Of a DNA stretch of 64,000 bases, positions 23,043 through 35,246 are shown piece by piece. Origin of the DNA: Capillidium heterosporum (taxonomy: Eukaryota; Entomophthoromycota; Entomophthoromycetes; Entomophthorales; Capillidiaceae); the NCBI GenBank assembly GCA_016630905.1, contig WBMQ01000010.1, positions 124,001 to 188,000 on the forward strand, in the 5' to 3' direction. The notes below the pieces were generated by a model. The model worked only from the letters and a program-made list of their open reading frames with translations, did no database searches and was not told the origin of the DNA. Within the stretch, counting starts at the first letter, position 1, and each line of letters starts with the position of its first letter. A program made the position numbers and the translations under genes.

Positions 23043-23902
23043 CTACAATAAAGTATCTACGTTAAGTTATCTACTTACAATGCTTTTTTACATTATGATA
23101 AGTTTTTATCTAGCTTAGTTCCAAAAGTAAAAACAAAACTGAAGCAATTTCTCAGTTGCAGTTTTAGTGGGAATGAACCAGTGAAATAAGTTTTTGTCTT
23201 TGAGTGCCATTTCAACCAATCAAGTTTTGGCACAAGTTACCAGATTAGTCACTAGAAAGGTGAAATATTATGTCATAGAGTTGAGGCGAAATTGAAGGAA
23301 CATGCTTTGCTTAGTGCTTCAGTTGTGAAAATTGGAGTTCTTGGGGATGGTATTTGTAGAAATCGATGTGAACTTTACTAATTAATGAATACATGGAGGT
23401 ATATTTTCGGGATTCAATACCAACAAGTAGTATGGGAGTTGTTTAACAGGTAAATTTGAAGTTTATTAGTACTCATCACCTTAGAAACTCTAGTCCTTAA
23501 CATTCAAATGGCGAGCCTCACTCACCATGGTTTTTATTCTAAATTTGAGCAACAATTTAAAAAATACCATTCTTATAACCTTATTAATCATGCCAGAACA
23601 AAGTCTCATAGAATACTGGCAAATGTATGCTATTTTAATACATCTAACATTCTTTATATATAGTTAAATCTTATGTGCCAAGTTTTTGATTTTATAATGT
23701 CGTCCTTAATATACATCCGAGTAGTAGAGGTTAAAGAATGAAAGGAAAAAAATGAATTGAATGGTTTGAATATTGAAATAACATGGTATTCTTTTAACTA
23801 TATTGAATAATATTTAGATACAGAATTTTAATGAATGATATTTGCAAAGTTTATTAAACAAATGTATGCTCTAATGGTTTATATATCAGAGTAGTCTCAA
23901 TT
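23043..23902. other. SR-gene 5' region/introns and intergenic
   Basis: Probably holds the first intron(s) and leader of the SR gene, including a candidate ATG-gtgagt at about 23519-23530 on the minus strand, and the 3' flank of the velvet gene. An open stretch on the minus strand starting ATGGCACTC at about 23209 ends in a stop after 34 codons and is not convincing. Confidence 0.4.
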
Positions 23903-24723
23903 TCACTCCAACTCTTGATCTACCTTGTCTTCGATGCTTTTTCTGATAGCAATTTTGATACCTTGTTTAGCGAACGCCTTACTTAGTTTAGTGGACTCTA
24001 TATTCAAATATCAATAAATACACTATCAAAGAAAATATACCTGTCATCCCCGGGAATTTCTTGGGTGGATAGACGATAAATGAATTGGAAAGTTGGGTAT
24101 AACTTGCTGGTACTTCGATGTTCTCACTACAAAAAGTTAAAACTAACCATATAAATAAACATACATTTACCTAGTCATAGGGAATAAAGTAAACTGCAGT
24201 TTAAAGATGCCTTCACTTCGTACCGAAAGGTCGGTAAATATGAAATAGATGCCTATATTCCCATCAGCATCGGCTAGGTAACTAGGTAAGACAACCAGAG
24301 TACCGACTAAGTTTCGAACTAAGCTAGTTGGGGAGCCGGGTGCCAATATTTGAGAGCTCGGTACTAACCCCCTCTTTATATCGAATTCTTCGTTCTTGTT
24401 ATCTATTTGAAAGAGGTCGCAATGTACTACAAAGTCAATGCAGCTCTCATAACTTTTAAAAAATAAGCATGTATCCAATAGTGTAAAACAGTACCATTTC
24501 TTTATGGAAAAGCTTGGAGTCATCTTGGTCATTTGGTATCAGTTTGATTATTGGTGGTGGGTCGATGGGTCTCCTATCTTTCTCGCCAAAACCGCACATC
24601 CGTGCTCGAATTGGATGCTGGACTATTTCAATTTGATACCTATTTAAAATAAAAATGTCAAAAGTCAATACATTTATAGTGTTTTTACATTTATACTTTG
24701 GAGTTTGTAGTTGAATTTGCCAT
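23903..24723 (-). CDS. Velvet-domain regulator (5' exon joins unresolved)
   Basis: Nuclear DNA-binding regulator of the velvet family, which in other fungi links development, spores, light response and secondary metabolism. Exons about 24723-24697, 24639-24495, 24452-24171, 24126-24041, 23997-23903. The velvet domain spans nearly all of about 211 residues: [98 protein letters not shown] and [10 protein letters not shown]. Introns 42-57 nt. The joins between exons 1-2 and 2-3 do not keep phase with canonical GT donors, so the first exon or a base is wrong. Start chosen: MANSTTNSK in a good context. Short, single-domain, most like the VosA/VelB class rather than VeA. Confidence 0.85.
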
Positions 24724-25412
24724 GGAATCTATTTAGCTTTTGTATGAGAATTGATGAGCTTGCATAAATGCTTTTGAAATATATGAGGTTTATGCAGTCG
24801 TAAATTATCTAAATCTCGATAGGATTTTAACATCGTTTGGTAATCAATGCCAATAGATTCGAAAAAATTGATCAATTCAATTTAGTAAAAAGCAGGTTTA
24901 ATGAGATGCACAAAAGTTAATAAATTAGAATAAAGGAGGTAGAGTTTATCAAAATCAATAGTATCCATAAATATATATGTGTTTACTCGATTTTCCAGAT
25001 TGTCTCTACATCTATCTACCCACATCCTCGTATAAATTAATACCTCCTTTATTCTAATTTATCAAAAACATTTGATTTAGAAATTTATGAAAAGATTCCA
25101 AGTAAATTGGAATGAAAGTAATGATTATATTTTAGACCCAAGACAGTTGTAAAGAAATACCTTCTTTACGCAGCTACTACAGAGAACTTGTTAGATATAC
25201 ACATCGGACCTTCTAGAATGTATACAAAGATTCTACTATAGAGGTATTTTTCTAGAATGTTCGAGCACTAAGCCAACTTTTCAAGTGATAAAATGTAAAT
25301 TTGGAGGATCTTTATTTGTCACTTTGAACTAAAAGCTTTGCAGAGGGTTTAAAACTCCGCTACCAAGCTATCTACTCTAAAAAGTTTGAACTTCTAGATA
25401 GTTCTAGCAAGT
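24724..25412. other. Intergenic between divergent velvet and HSF genes
   Basis: Shared upstream region for two divergently transcribed regulators, holding the 22-bp inverted repeat at 24920-25062. No gene seen. Confidence 0.55.
24920..25062. repeat. Perfect 22-bp inverted repeat between velvet and HSF genes
   Basis: The 22 bases at 24920-24941 (core taaattagaataaaggagg) recur exactly as reverse complement at 25041-25062, about 99 bases apart. Either two opposed binding sites or the ends of a small palindromic element. No target-site duplication is evident to me. Confidence 0.75.
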
Positions 25413-27318
25413 ATGGATCCAAAAGATATCGATTTGGGAACGCTGACACCCGAAGAATTCATCAAAAAAGTTCAGGAGCGAAACGAAAAGAATTTACGGA
25501 GGGCGAAGGATGCGAATAAGTTCAGCTCAAAGACCCCCAAGAACAGCTACACCGCATCAAAGAACGTCCATTCCAACCCCATTGTGGAAACCCCTTCCAA
25601 TGCTGACCTGATGAGTAACTCGAATTTGGATGACCTTGAAACGTATTCTGATGCGAACCAACAACAATCCAATCCAAACTTGGCAATAAGTGCGTTTAAT
25701 GCTCTTATGCAACCTCCGGTAATCAACACCAGCAACATATCCACTTTGAAAAGGCGTAATCCAATTGAAGAAATTGAAAGTAACGCTTCTGAATCGCCCC
25801 CTCCTTCGACTACGTTGGTTTCCCGAACCATCGCTCCCTTCCTCAACAAACTTTACAAGTATTCACTTTTATGTTTATCTATTAACAGCTATTAGCTTAG
25901 TTGATGATGCCGAATTTGACTTTGTAATCCGATGGTGTGATGACGGAAAATCATTTATAAGTTCGTTTCAATTTAAATATCCAACTAAATCAATTTTTAG
26001 TTTTAAATCCGGATTTCTTTTCCAAGCAGGTGCTTCCTAGGTTCTTCAAACACAAGAATCTGTCCAGTTTCGTTCGACAGTCTAACCTTTATGGGTTCCA
26101 CAAGGTACAGAACCTACGTCAAGGCGTACTTATGGAAGATGCTGGGTCGGAGATGCTGCAGTTCTACCATCCAAAGTTCCAGAGAGGGCGCCTGGACCTG
26201 TTGTCTGAAGTTGTCCGAAAGAGTAAATCGGGAAAAAGTTTACTTATCGAATCGGAGAACCCTAAGAAGCCTGTCAAAGAGAAGCCGAACATCGAAGTCA
26301 AGCAGCTGGTCGAGGAACTCACTGCCCTCAAAAAGCAGCATGAAGATCTGACGAACCAGGTTCATGACATGCAGCTTATGAATGATAAACTGTGGAAAGC
26401 CAACCAGGAGGCGCGAACCCAGGGCAAGAACCAACAAGACACCATCAACAAGATCCTGCACTTCCTTGGAACATTGTTCACTCATGAAAAGCTACCCGAA
26501 AAGATCCCTAGGAAACGTAGGCTGCTGTTAGATCAACCACAACCGGCATCCTCATCCCAGGATCATCTTTTTCCCGTCCAGCCAAGCGGTCCCCAGTCTC
26601 CCTTCGATCAGAACGCTTTTGCCAAACTTCTTCAAGACTATTCAAACAACAACCTATGGTAGCGTTATTTTTTAATACGTTCTAAAGTACTCTATAGGTC
26701 TGACCAACGACTTTGCACTCAACAACTTCAATCCATACTTCCCGTACACTCCAAATACCGCCAACGCAGCTACAAACCAGAACTTCAATCAACATCAACA
26801 AGGCTTCGATCCCAACATGCGAAATCTAGCACTTAGTAACTTTAACGTGAACTTCACAAAGCTTACTAACCATCTTAGCCAACGATGTCAACAACCTTAC
26901 CACTCACCCAGAGACTATGAACAAGCTGCTAGGCTACCACGTCCCTGAAAATAAGGATGACAAGCAAGAGAACAACGCTTTGAACATGGACGATATACTG
27001 GCCTCCTACACGAACGGTACCCTTGGGAACTTGGATTACTCGGGCAATCCCTTGCTTTACAACCCCGGCGACCTGGCCCTAACCAACATCAGCGATGTCA
27101 ACACCAGCTCGAACCCTACGACCTACACTCAGTTGAATCCCAGTGTCGCCAATATTGGCATGAACTTGGAACACCTCCCCGGTGCTAATATCAACAGCAC
27201 TTCATCAACTTTAACATCGGGTAACGGCACCAACCTCCTAGGTTTTGATGATGATGAAGGCTTGGAGGAAATCATCACCGAGGTTCCACCTCATCGAACC
27301 AATGGTTCTTCGATTTAG
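25413..27318 (+). CDS. HSF1: Heat-shock transcription factor (HSF), two apparent frame problems
   Basis: Trimeric activator of heat-shock genes. Exons 25413-25858, 25896-25960, 26001-26658, 26698-27318; introns 37, 40 and 39 nt. About 596 residues. After an Asn/Ser-rich N-terminus, the HSF DNA-binding domain begins at about 143: APFLNKLYNLVDDAEFDFVI, RWCDDGKSFI, then NPDFFSKQVLPRFFKHKN, LSSFVRQSNLYGFHKV. The HR-A/B coiled coil follows (VKQLVEELTALKKQHEDL ... DTINKILHFLGTLF). The C-terminal half is Asn-rich and acidic (DDDEGLEEI), a likely activation domain. Both introns 1 and 2 cut the DNA-binding domain. The phase at intron 3 and a point at about 26870-26885 do not fit a single frame, although the Asn-rich composition shows which frame is used in each part. 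Fungal HSF1/Skn7-type; Skn7 receiver domain absent. Confidence 0.88.
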
Positions 27319-28090
27319 ATAGCGACAACGACATTTGAAGTTTGAGTTGGATGCTAGCATCTGGTATATTTTTAATTGTTAAATCATTTATTGGCAAGTT
27401 TTATTGGGCACCTTTTTTCACTTGTGTCTAGTTGATGTATCACTTATATTACGCGAACTATTAAATTTCAATTTATAGCTATAGAATCTTTATTAGTCTT
27501 TAGCTATTCAAGTTTATTTCGAATGATATTGCTTGATGTACTTTGGATATGTATTGATGAAATGTACAGAGCATATTTTAATCATATTTATTTTTTATTT
27601 AGCTCTCAATCTAAATGCCTATATTTCTTAGAAAATAGGCATCCTCCAAGCACCTTTCAGATCGGTATATCAAGTCAGAAAACTTCAATATACGTTGTCA
27701 CTTAAAGTTGAATTTTTGTTTGTCACTGATATGTTTATGATATTCCTTTGATGATTTTTAGCATGTATTTCTAATGGCCTTGGATAGATTTAGACTTGAG
27801 ACTACGACAGAAAATCATCTCGAAACAAAGTTCGTTTGGTTAAGAATATATGGACATACACAACCTGAATAGCATGTCTATTCAAGATTTTCTATGTTTT
27901 AACAAAGATATCGTTAAGTTCTTAATAATCCATAAGAGATCAGAATAAATATATAGTTTGGCAAAGTGAGTTGGCTAATCAATAAAAATAGCGGATATTG
28001 GTATAGTTTGAAAAAAGCAGATAGCTTTGAAACAAAAATTAATAAATGCAAAAGTTTGTAGACATTTCCTTTCACTGGTCATCTTTTTAG
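27319..28090. other. Intergenic
   Basis: 3' flank of HSF; the 60-codon open frame at 27523-27705 has no motif. Nothing else seen. Confidence 0.5.
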
Positions 28091-29220
28091 AACCAAGAGA
28101 TAAAGTCAACTTCAACACGCTACCCGATTTGATAGTCGAAGAAATCCCAAGTATTCAAAAAAGAGGTTGGTTCAAGCTACACCACTGCAACCGACAGTTC
28201 AACTGACTTTTGCAATATAGTATTCACAGCGAATTAATTACCGATGCTTCTGGCAAAAGAATGAGGAAGTATGTGATTTATTGAAGAAATAGCTTCAAAG
28301 TACGGTAAGTATACCAAAATGATAAGGCTTAGTCCAAAAGGATTTAGCCATCTGAAGTATTGTTTATTTAATCTGGAAGGGCTGGAGATAGTTTCTAAAT
28401 GGGAAAGTAATCAAATATTCTACCTGATGTGGAAGCTATTGGTAAAATTGAAGATGCTTGAGCCGACAGTGTTCCAATTATTTTCCAAGGAAATCAACTT
28501 TTATCATAGTATTACGGATCTCATCCATCTCTGATTGAAACTGAACAATACTGATTTCGATGGTTTGAGGTTTTAGACCTTTTCTATAGTCTAAAGCTTA
28601 TAGGGGGTTGTAATTGACTAATGGGCATCCCCAAACCTTAACCAGCATAAACCTAAACTTCTCTAACCTGAAAGTGTTGCACTTGGATATGGATCACAAT
28701 AATATATGGTCTTTGTTCTGGTTACTTTTCTTAAATTGGAGAAGCTGGCTCTGTAAATCTCATTATATGAATGAATTTATAGAAGCGATTCCACCAAACT
28801 ACTTCCACAAACATCGATCGATCCAGTACAGACGTTATGAATATCATTTAAAGATCTACAAGTACCTTGTTGTCAACGTATTCAACAAACTAGTAGGTAT
28901 ACGGTTAGTTATGGGGTTGATATCGCTTGAAGGTTGTCAAATGTTGCAGAACTTTGAGTACATCACCATATCGTTGCATAAGGATTTTCGCAACAAGTCG
29001 ATGCAGGATGTTTTCTCCCTACTCAAGCTAACCCATGTCGTCTTACAAATTTCCAGATATGCTTTTCCTGAGTGTTAATAACTTGACCTGCAGTTTGCAA
29101 TCCTTTATAAATCGGATGCCAACTTTATCAAATGAATTAAAACAGTAGTCAAATGTGATCATCAATTTCAAGAATGAGTATATTCATCTTAATGGTTTAA
29201 GGTTTGTGGGTAATTTTTAT
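28091..29220 (+). pseudogene. F-box/LRR pseudogene, decayed tandem copy of 29820-31112
   Basis: Aligns from start to near the end with the intact gene just downstream: NTLPDLIVEEI at about 28115-28150, KLHHCNRQFN (28170-28200), SKYGKYTKMIR (28295-28325), LNLEGLEI-like text near 28370, a leucine-rich middle, and FNKLVGIRLVMGLISLEG and CQMLQNFEYITISLHKDFRNKS at about 28880-29000. Multiple stops and frame changes (for example after the F-box at about 28205, 28530 and 28570-28620) mean it is dead. The lesions are scattered throughout, unlike the single-base problems of neighbouring housekeeping genes, so this one is a true pseudogene. Tandem duplication followed by decay. Confidence 0.85.
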
Positions 29221-29819
29221 GCCAGGTAGATTTGATGTTACAGTTTTTAAATTTATACTTATATTATTTAAATGCAAATTTTCATCTATTGAATAGTCTT
29301 TCCTTATAAATAAAATGAGTTATTGACGGAATATATGGAAATGTTTTTAAGCTATTGTATAGAAACTATCTAACACTGCATCGTTCAAATTGAAAATCAT
29401 TCTGCTATATCATTTTAATTGGTATATAGAGACCTATACTGGACTTTATTGATCGGAAAAATCATGTAGTTCTTTACAAACTCACCTGTAAATAAACTAC
29501 GGAATTATTAAATAGTCTAGTATATAAATTTCAAGAAATTTCCGATCACAACTTGTGCATTCCTATAAATACCAGTGATAAAGATATGCGGAAACGGTGG
29601 ACATTCATTTGAATACTATTTTTTTTATAAATACTGAAATGATCTACAGGAGATCTTGAATAGTAATAAAGTTTATTAGAGAGCTAATAGGCCAATAAAA
29701 ATGATAGCCATTGGTTTAAAATGAGTGATTATAAACAAGAGACACCTTCATAAAATGATATACATATATAAATGCACGTAGACGCTTCTTATAGCAACAT
29801 ATCATTTTAGAGCTAAAAG
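29221..29819. other. Intergenic, promoter of F-box gene
   Basis: AT-rich; holds the TATA box noted at 29765. No gene seen. Confidence 0.5.
29765..29773 (+). promoter_or_regulatory. TATA box of F-box gene
   Basis: tatataaat lies 55 bases before the ATG at 29820. Confidence 0.45.
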
Positions 29820-31112
29820 ATGGATGGCAGCTTCAATACACTACCCGATTTGATAGTTGAGGAAATTCTAACTACCCTAGAGAAGGAGGATTGGTACAAG
29901 CTACGCTACTGCAACAAACAGTTCAATCGACTTTTGCTAGGCAGCGCCTACAAGGTATTGAATATTCGAGCCTCTGATGAAAATGAAGGATGGGAGAACA
30001 TCAAAAGTTTAACTTCAAAGTATGGCAGATATATTAAGATGGCAAGATTTAGACCCTGGGGGCTTTTCCAATCAAAGCACTTGCTTCCCAACCTGGAAGG
30101 GCTGGGGATGACTCCTCCTTGGGATGGTAACCATATATTCCATAAGCTACACACGTTGCCGGTAAAGTTGAAGCACCTTGAGCTAGTGCTAGTTCAACCG
30201 TTCCCCAAAACAATGACCTTCAAGCACGTCATCTCTAATCTGATCTATCTCTGGCTGAAGCTTGAAAATACTGGTATCAAAGGTTTGGAACTGCTGGATC
30301 TGTTTAATAGCCCATCACTCAAGTCCCTTTCGTTGTGGTTGACTCATATCGACTCTCACACTTTATCTAGCATCAATCGAAACTTTCCCAACATCAAGAA
30401 GTTGAACTTAGAATGTGAGCGCTATCTCGATCTAGCTTTCATTCCAACCACCTTTTATAAATTAGAGAAGTTCACATTAAGCACCCCCTTTCGCCCAGGC
30501 AGCATCATAGAGCCCTTCTCTCTGAACTCCTTCCCTGAGCTTCGAATGATAAACTACGGTTTTTGGCGCGACTACAATCTAAGCGGTTACAAACACCTCA
30601 CCACTAATCCCTTTGAGAAATTGGTAGGAGTGCAAGTGACTATGGGATTAGTACCGCTTGAAGATAGGCAAAAGCTGCAGAATCTTGAGTTTATTGACCT
30701 TACTATACACGAAAGTTTCAAAAATAAGTCGTTGCAGACGGTACTCACCCTGCCCAAACTATCCCAAATTGTTCTACGAGGCAAAATCCCTGATATACTT
30801 TTCAAGAGAGTTAAATGTTCTAGCCCAATCGTGCGTATGCATCTGATGGGAAAAGTCAACCTCTCCCACAACTTCTTTAAGATATTCAAGTCGCAATTGC
30901 CTAAACTTGCAAACTTTAAAGCCCATACCGACTATGGGTTGTCGAAACGGATCACCAAACTCGATTTCAGCAAGGTTGGAAATGCCAGCAACTTGAACTT
31001 GCAGTTTGCCACGTTGCCACGGTCTGAAACTGGCTTTATCGAATGGATTAGAACCCAGTTCCCGGGTGTTATCATTAGCTTTTGCTGTAATTATGAGGGT
31101 TTGCGTATCTAA
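29820..31112 (+). CDS. F-box protein with leucine-rich repeats
   Basis: Probable substrate receptor of an SCF ubiquitin ligase. Intact single exon, 430 residues. The F-box is at residues about 6-40: LPDLIVEEILTTLEKEDWYK then LRYCNKQFNRLLL. The remainder is built of irregular leucine-rich repeats, e.g. LKHLELVLVQPFP, LIYLWLKLENTGIKGLELLD, SLKSLSLWLTHID, NIKKLNLECERYLDLAF and LQNLEFIDLTIH. Ends at a TAA after YEGLRI. Typical of an expanded, fast-evolving F-box/LRR family in early-diverging fungi (known pattern), consistent with the dead tandem copy at 28091-29220. Specific substrate unknown. Confidence 0.82.
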   Translation: MDGSFNTLPDLIVEEILTTLEKEDWYKLRYCNKQFNRLLLGSAYKVLNIRASDENEGWENIKSLTSKYGRYIKMARFRPWGLFQSKHLLPNLEGLGMTPPWDGNHIFHKLHTLPVKLKHLELVLVQPFPKTMTFKHVISNLIYLWLKLENTGIKGLELLDLFNSPSLKSLSLWLTHIDSHTLSSINRNFPNIKKLNLECERYLDLAFIPTTFYKLEKFTLSTPFRPGSIIEPFSLNSFPELRMINYGFWRDYNLSGYKHLTTNPFEKLVGVQVTMGLVPLEDRQKLQNLEFIDLTIHESFKNKSLQTVLTLPKLSQIVLRGKIPDILFKRVKCSSPIVRMHLMGKVNLSHNFFKIFKSQLPKLANFKAHTDYGLSKRITKLDFSKVGNASNLNLQFATLPRSETGFIEWIRTQFPGVIISFCCNYEGLRI

Positions 31113-31632
31113 GGTACGTACATATGTAGTACTAGGTAGATTTAAGGCTTCCGTTTTCAAAATTTGTTTGTAGCTATATTACTATCACTAAAAATATATG
31201 TATATATACTCATACTATTTATATATTCTTTAAAAATCAAATATTGTCTATTGAGCACAATATTATCATTTTGAATAAAAGGTCCTACCTCATATACCAT
31301 TTTCCAACTACATTTCCAAAACTGTGAAGCTAGCACTAGGAATTCAAGCCCCATGCCTTATCTAATTAATCGACCCAGTATACACTTATAAAGGACTGAT
31401 GGACTAGCAATAAATTTCTAATATACAAAATAAGTTGCCAACACCAAAAATAACAAACGACACTCAATTTACTAAATGAACGCTTTGTCGGTTTTTTGCC
31501 AGTTAACGTTATTCTCTAGAAAATAGGGATAGGTCTACGTCACAAGTGAAACTTACTAAGTTTCCAAAAATAAAGCGATATAAACCCATTTTTAGCTTTA
31601 GCTTCACCTTTCATACATATTTAAAAGGAAAG
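31113..31632. other. Intergenic
   Basis: No gene seen; a tata-like run lies around 31170-31220 and short minus-strand open frames lack motifs. Confidence 0.5.
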
Positions 31633-33308
31633 ATGCTCATATCAACAGCCTTCAACTTACTTCTTATATTCAACTTTGTTGTAAGTGACCAAAAGTTTTT
31701 CTCCAGCAACGGTAGCGGTAAAGATAAACAGGATGGAGTAAAGAAGTTTAATGTAGCCATGTAATTTGCCTAATTCAAAATGTATACTAACTGGTTGTTT
31801 TTAGCATTGGTAGTGGTGCAGGAGGTACGAGTGCCTCCTACTTTTTAAGCAAGTTCTTCCAAGAAAACCCCAAGTTGAATTTACAACCTAGTATCGACAT
31901 CTTTGAAAGGGAAAATCGAATTGGAGGAAGAGTACTTTCAGTTAAGCTCGGTAAGGAGAAGTTTGAGTTGGGTGCCAATGCTTTTGTAGAGTAAGGCTTA
32001 TTAGATTACTTATTTTAATGGTTAATTGCTTTATTTTATCAATAACAGTGTAAATTACCATCTGATAGTAAGTTTTTAAATAGTAGTGGCAATATTAAAA
32101 TTGATAAATCTTAGAACGCCACCAAGGAGTTCAACATCTCAACCGAAACCAACGGGAGCTCTGACACTGGTACGGTAGGTTTCTTTGACGGTAAAACTAT
32201 GGTGACTACCTTGGGTAAGAGCTACTGGCAGAACCTCAAATTTTACTACAAATACGGTTGGGGCTTCTACCAGGCCGGCAGATATGCCCTCAATATCCGT
32301 AATAAGTTCCTCAAGGTGTACGACGAAAGTTTACCTCCGTTCAAGACGATGGAAGAGATGTTGGATCGATTGGATCTGGCCACCACTTTCAAAACTCCGC
32401 TATATGAAGATTTGGACAGTTACTACGTTGATAACACTTTCAAGTCAGAGCTGCTGCAAGCGATCACCAAAAACATTTACTCGACCGATGCTGATAAAAT
32501 TCACGCTTTGGCAGGTGCAATTGCCTTGGTAGCTGGTACACTATTTATATTCTACCAGTACACTAACAAAATTAATTTAGCCGGAGGTTCTAAAACCACC
32601 GTCGATGGCAACACACAATTCTACCAAGGTTACCTGAACCATTCGATCGGTAAGCTGTTCCTCAACCACACTGTAACCAACATCAGCCACGACGTCAATC
32701 ACATTACCTACAAGCTGGAGGTCGACCACAAGTTACGCAGCAAAGTTTACAATGCCATCATCGTAGCTACCCCAATTGATCCCACTTGGACTCAGGTTGA
32801 AGCGTTCAAAGCCATGCCTGAGGCCGTCAAGTACCGCCCTGTAGAAGCTTACGTAGTCACTAATGCTACCATCAACCCCAAGTACTTCAATTTGGAATCC
32901 ATCGACGACTTACCTGATACCATATTTGGTTTTGAGAAGGATCTCCCCTACTCAGTCATTGGCTACGATAAAGAGAATAAGATCGTCCAGGTAGAAGGTA
33001 ACTCGAAGTTTACTAAGGAAGAGTTGAACAAGTTGGTGGAGAATCTAGAGCATGGAGAGATTATCCATAGGTCTTGGCTGGCCTATCCCACTATGGATCT
33101 GGGTAGTAACCCTACGTTGCCCTCCATAATCTTGAACAACAACTTGTACTACGTGAATGCCATCGAACCAGCCATCTCCTGTATGGAAACTTCGATCGTC
33201 TCCTCTTATAACATCGTTCGATTAATTACCGATAAGTTAAAAGCCGAGTACCTGGAGAAATGTGATATCAATAGCTTTAACTTTGAACAGGATTGTAAGC
33301 AAACATAA
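31633..33308 (+). CDS. PCYOX1: Prenylcysteine oxidase (PCYOX1-type)
   Basis: FAD-dependent thioether oxidase that breaks down farnesyl- or geranylgeranyl-cysteine released from prenylated proteins, in lysosome/vacuole. Exons 31633-31760, 31805-31990, 32049-32067, 32115-33308; introns 44, 58 and 47 nt; exon 3 is only 19 nt. 508 residues (human 505), frame intact. Signal peptide MLISTAFNLLLIFNFVVS; dinucleotide-binding IIGSGAGGTSASYFL; IFERENRIGGRV; ELGANAF. The middle has GYLNHSIGKLFLNHTVTNIS and IIVATPIDP; the C-terminus has NLYYVNAIEPAISCMETSI and a CDINSF tail. Many N-x-S/T sites fit a luminal protein. Convergent with the following minus-strand gene (65-base gap). Close human paralogues suggest the same reaction. 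Confidence 0.92.
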
Positions 33309-33373
33309 AGCTAGGCATAAGCTGCAAATAAAACTATAACTACACATTTATTATTTATTTAACTTGGTTAAAC

Positions 33374-35246
33374 TTAAGCAGGCTCCTTATCAAACCCTTT
33401 ATGAACCTGCATTATGGTGTAGGCGATCTGGGAGCAGGCGGGGTGGCCAAAGAAACTCATTATAAAATTGGTGCAGTCAGACTGGACTTGATCAACATAT
33501 AGCTTCCTCTTAAGATCCAGAAGGGGTCGCAGTTTGTTGAGGTGTACAGCGGCAGTTGGATAGCGGGTGTAAGTTGTAGGGGTGGTAGTGAGTTGTAGGT
33601 CCAAAGTTCAAGTACGCTTTGATGCTGCGAATCAGACATTCGACGCTGCTGTTGACTAGAGACTTCTGGTTGCTGTTTAGGTTTTCAATTGACTGGGGTA
33701 AATTTTTGTGGGTGGAAGGCAGATTATCCTTGCCGGAGGTAGAATTCCAGGTCATAGGTATAGTAGGTGTTAAGGTGAAAGAGCATTATGAAGCCATTGC
33801 ACATCTTGTCAGCGGCAGTAAAATCCCACTTGTTGACCTGGCATACGCGGATGATGTCGTAGAACCTAGTGAGCATAGCCATGAAGACGACCTGGATGTG
33901 CTGCCGTTGCCGGTAGATCTGGGCCTTGATGTGGTTGGAGCTCACCTCCTGCTCGTCGATGAGGAAGCGAATATATGAATCCACCAAAATAAACTTGGTG
34001 ATGAGGCAGTACCCTATCGATTCTAACATGCAGCACCTCAGGTCCATCTCGTCTCGATCCAAGCTTTCCAAGTTGATATCTGTTGCCAGCATGGTATCGA
34101 TGGCCATTTCGACATCCTTGGCGCAACTCGAACTGGAACTGTGATTGAGGTCGAAGTGGTGAGGTAGACCATGTGGTATGAGCTTGACTTTGTCTCTATA
34201 GATGTTGTTGAGGAAAACGACGTGGTAGGCTACCGAGTGGTAGGTCATGAATCGTTCACACCGCATGTCGTACCCGAATCGAGATCGAGATGGAGATTCG
34301 GGGTCAATATGCAGGCCCAGGCCATGAGCCATATCCAATAGCAGGTACACAGATCTCTGTCCCAGGAATATAAGCTTCTGGACAGCGTAGAACGAATGAA
34401 TGCAAAGAAACATGGCCTGTAAGTTGTCCAAGCTAGGCTTGAACATATTCAGTCGGAATAGTTTGGCGAGCTCGTTGTATACAGTGTCGAGGAACGGGAA
34501 GTTGGCTTTAGGCTTGTCAATAAGTTGGAGGCCGGCCGCATACACGGTCAATACTAGAAACCGGGACCGCAGTCTACCAAAGAACTGGCTGCGAGTGAAC
34601 AGCGGTTTAAAGACGTTGGAGTAGTTGAAATAGGCATCCACCGCCAGGTGGTATTGAATCACCGTGCCGTAGCCAACTCCCCACCTAGGATCTATCATTG
34701 AATTTTCGGGTCGCGATGTAAGTTTGTTGATGCGGTGGCTAAGGAAGAGGTCGTTGACGTCGTGAACCAGCAATAGCTTCCTAAAGTTCTGCATGTTCTC
34801 CGAGCCAAATTTGACGTCTACTAGAGCTAACATGTAGCCGCAGTGCGGCCTTCGAAATATGTGAGTGTACATCAGGTAGTGGAACTGGCTGGATCTCGGT
34901 AGTCCTACCGACCTATATCGAATCGATTAGAAAGTTGAAGGTCAAAGAGTAATCTACCTGGTGGGGCTCCCCAAAAACTTTTGGAAGAGTTGGAAGCCGG
35001 TGCGAGTACTGCGCTTACTGGGGTTGGTCTTGGGTGTGAATTTACTTAGTTCTTCGGATCGCGTGTAGGTGCAGGTTTTCTTCAAGTCGCTGCAGCGTTG
35101 GCAGTTGGGTTGAACCTTGTCGCAAGCTTTCTTGTGCTTGTAGCATTGGTCGCAGGCTTGAGTCCCCACCTTCCTATCTAGAATTGCTGAATAAAGTTAG
35201 TAACAGGTTGGCTTTACTAGACTTTACCTTGAATTTTAGGCTTCAT
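33374..35246 (-). CDS. Zn(II)2Cys6 transcription factor (family member 2), two apparent frame changes
   Basis: Paralogue of the regulators at 15818-17694 and 35949-37725. Exons 35246-35228 (19 nt), 35186-34958, 34912-33374; introns 41 and 45 nt; about 594 residues. Begins MKPKIQAILDRKVG; zinc cluster CDQCYKHKKAC then CQRCSDLKKTC. Effector region: WGVGYGTVIQYHLAVDAYFN, FKPLFTRSQFF, RSRFLVLTVYAAGLQL, PSLDNLQAMFL. Frame changes are needed at about 33738 (after FYLRQ, at an in-frame TAA) and at about 33560 (after NLHPLS). The same length as its relatives once corrected. The intron after the zinc cluster is in phase 2, as in both relatives. Divergent from family member 3 across about 700 bases. 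Confidence 0.83.
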
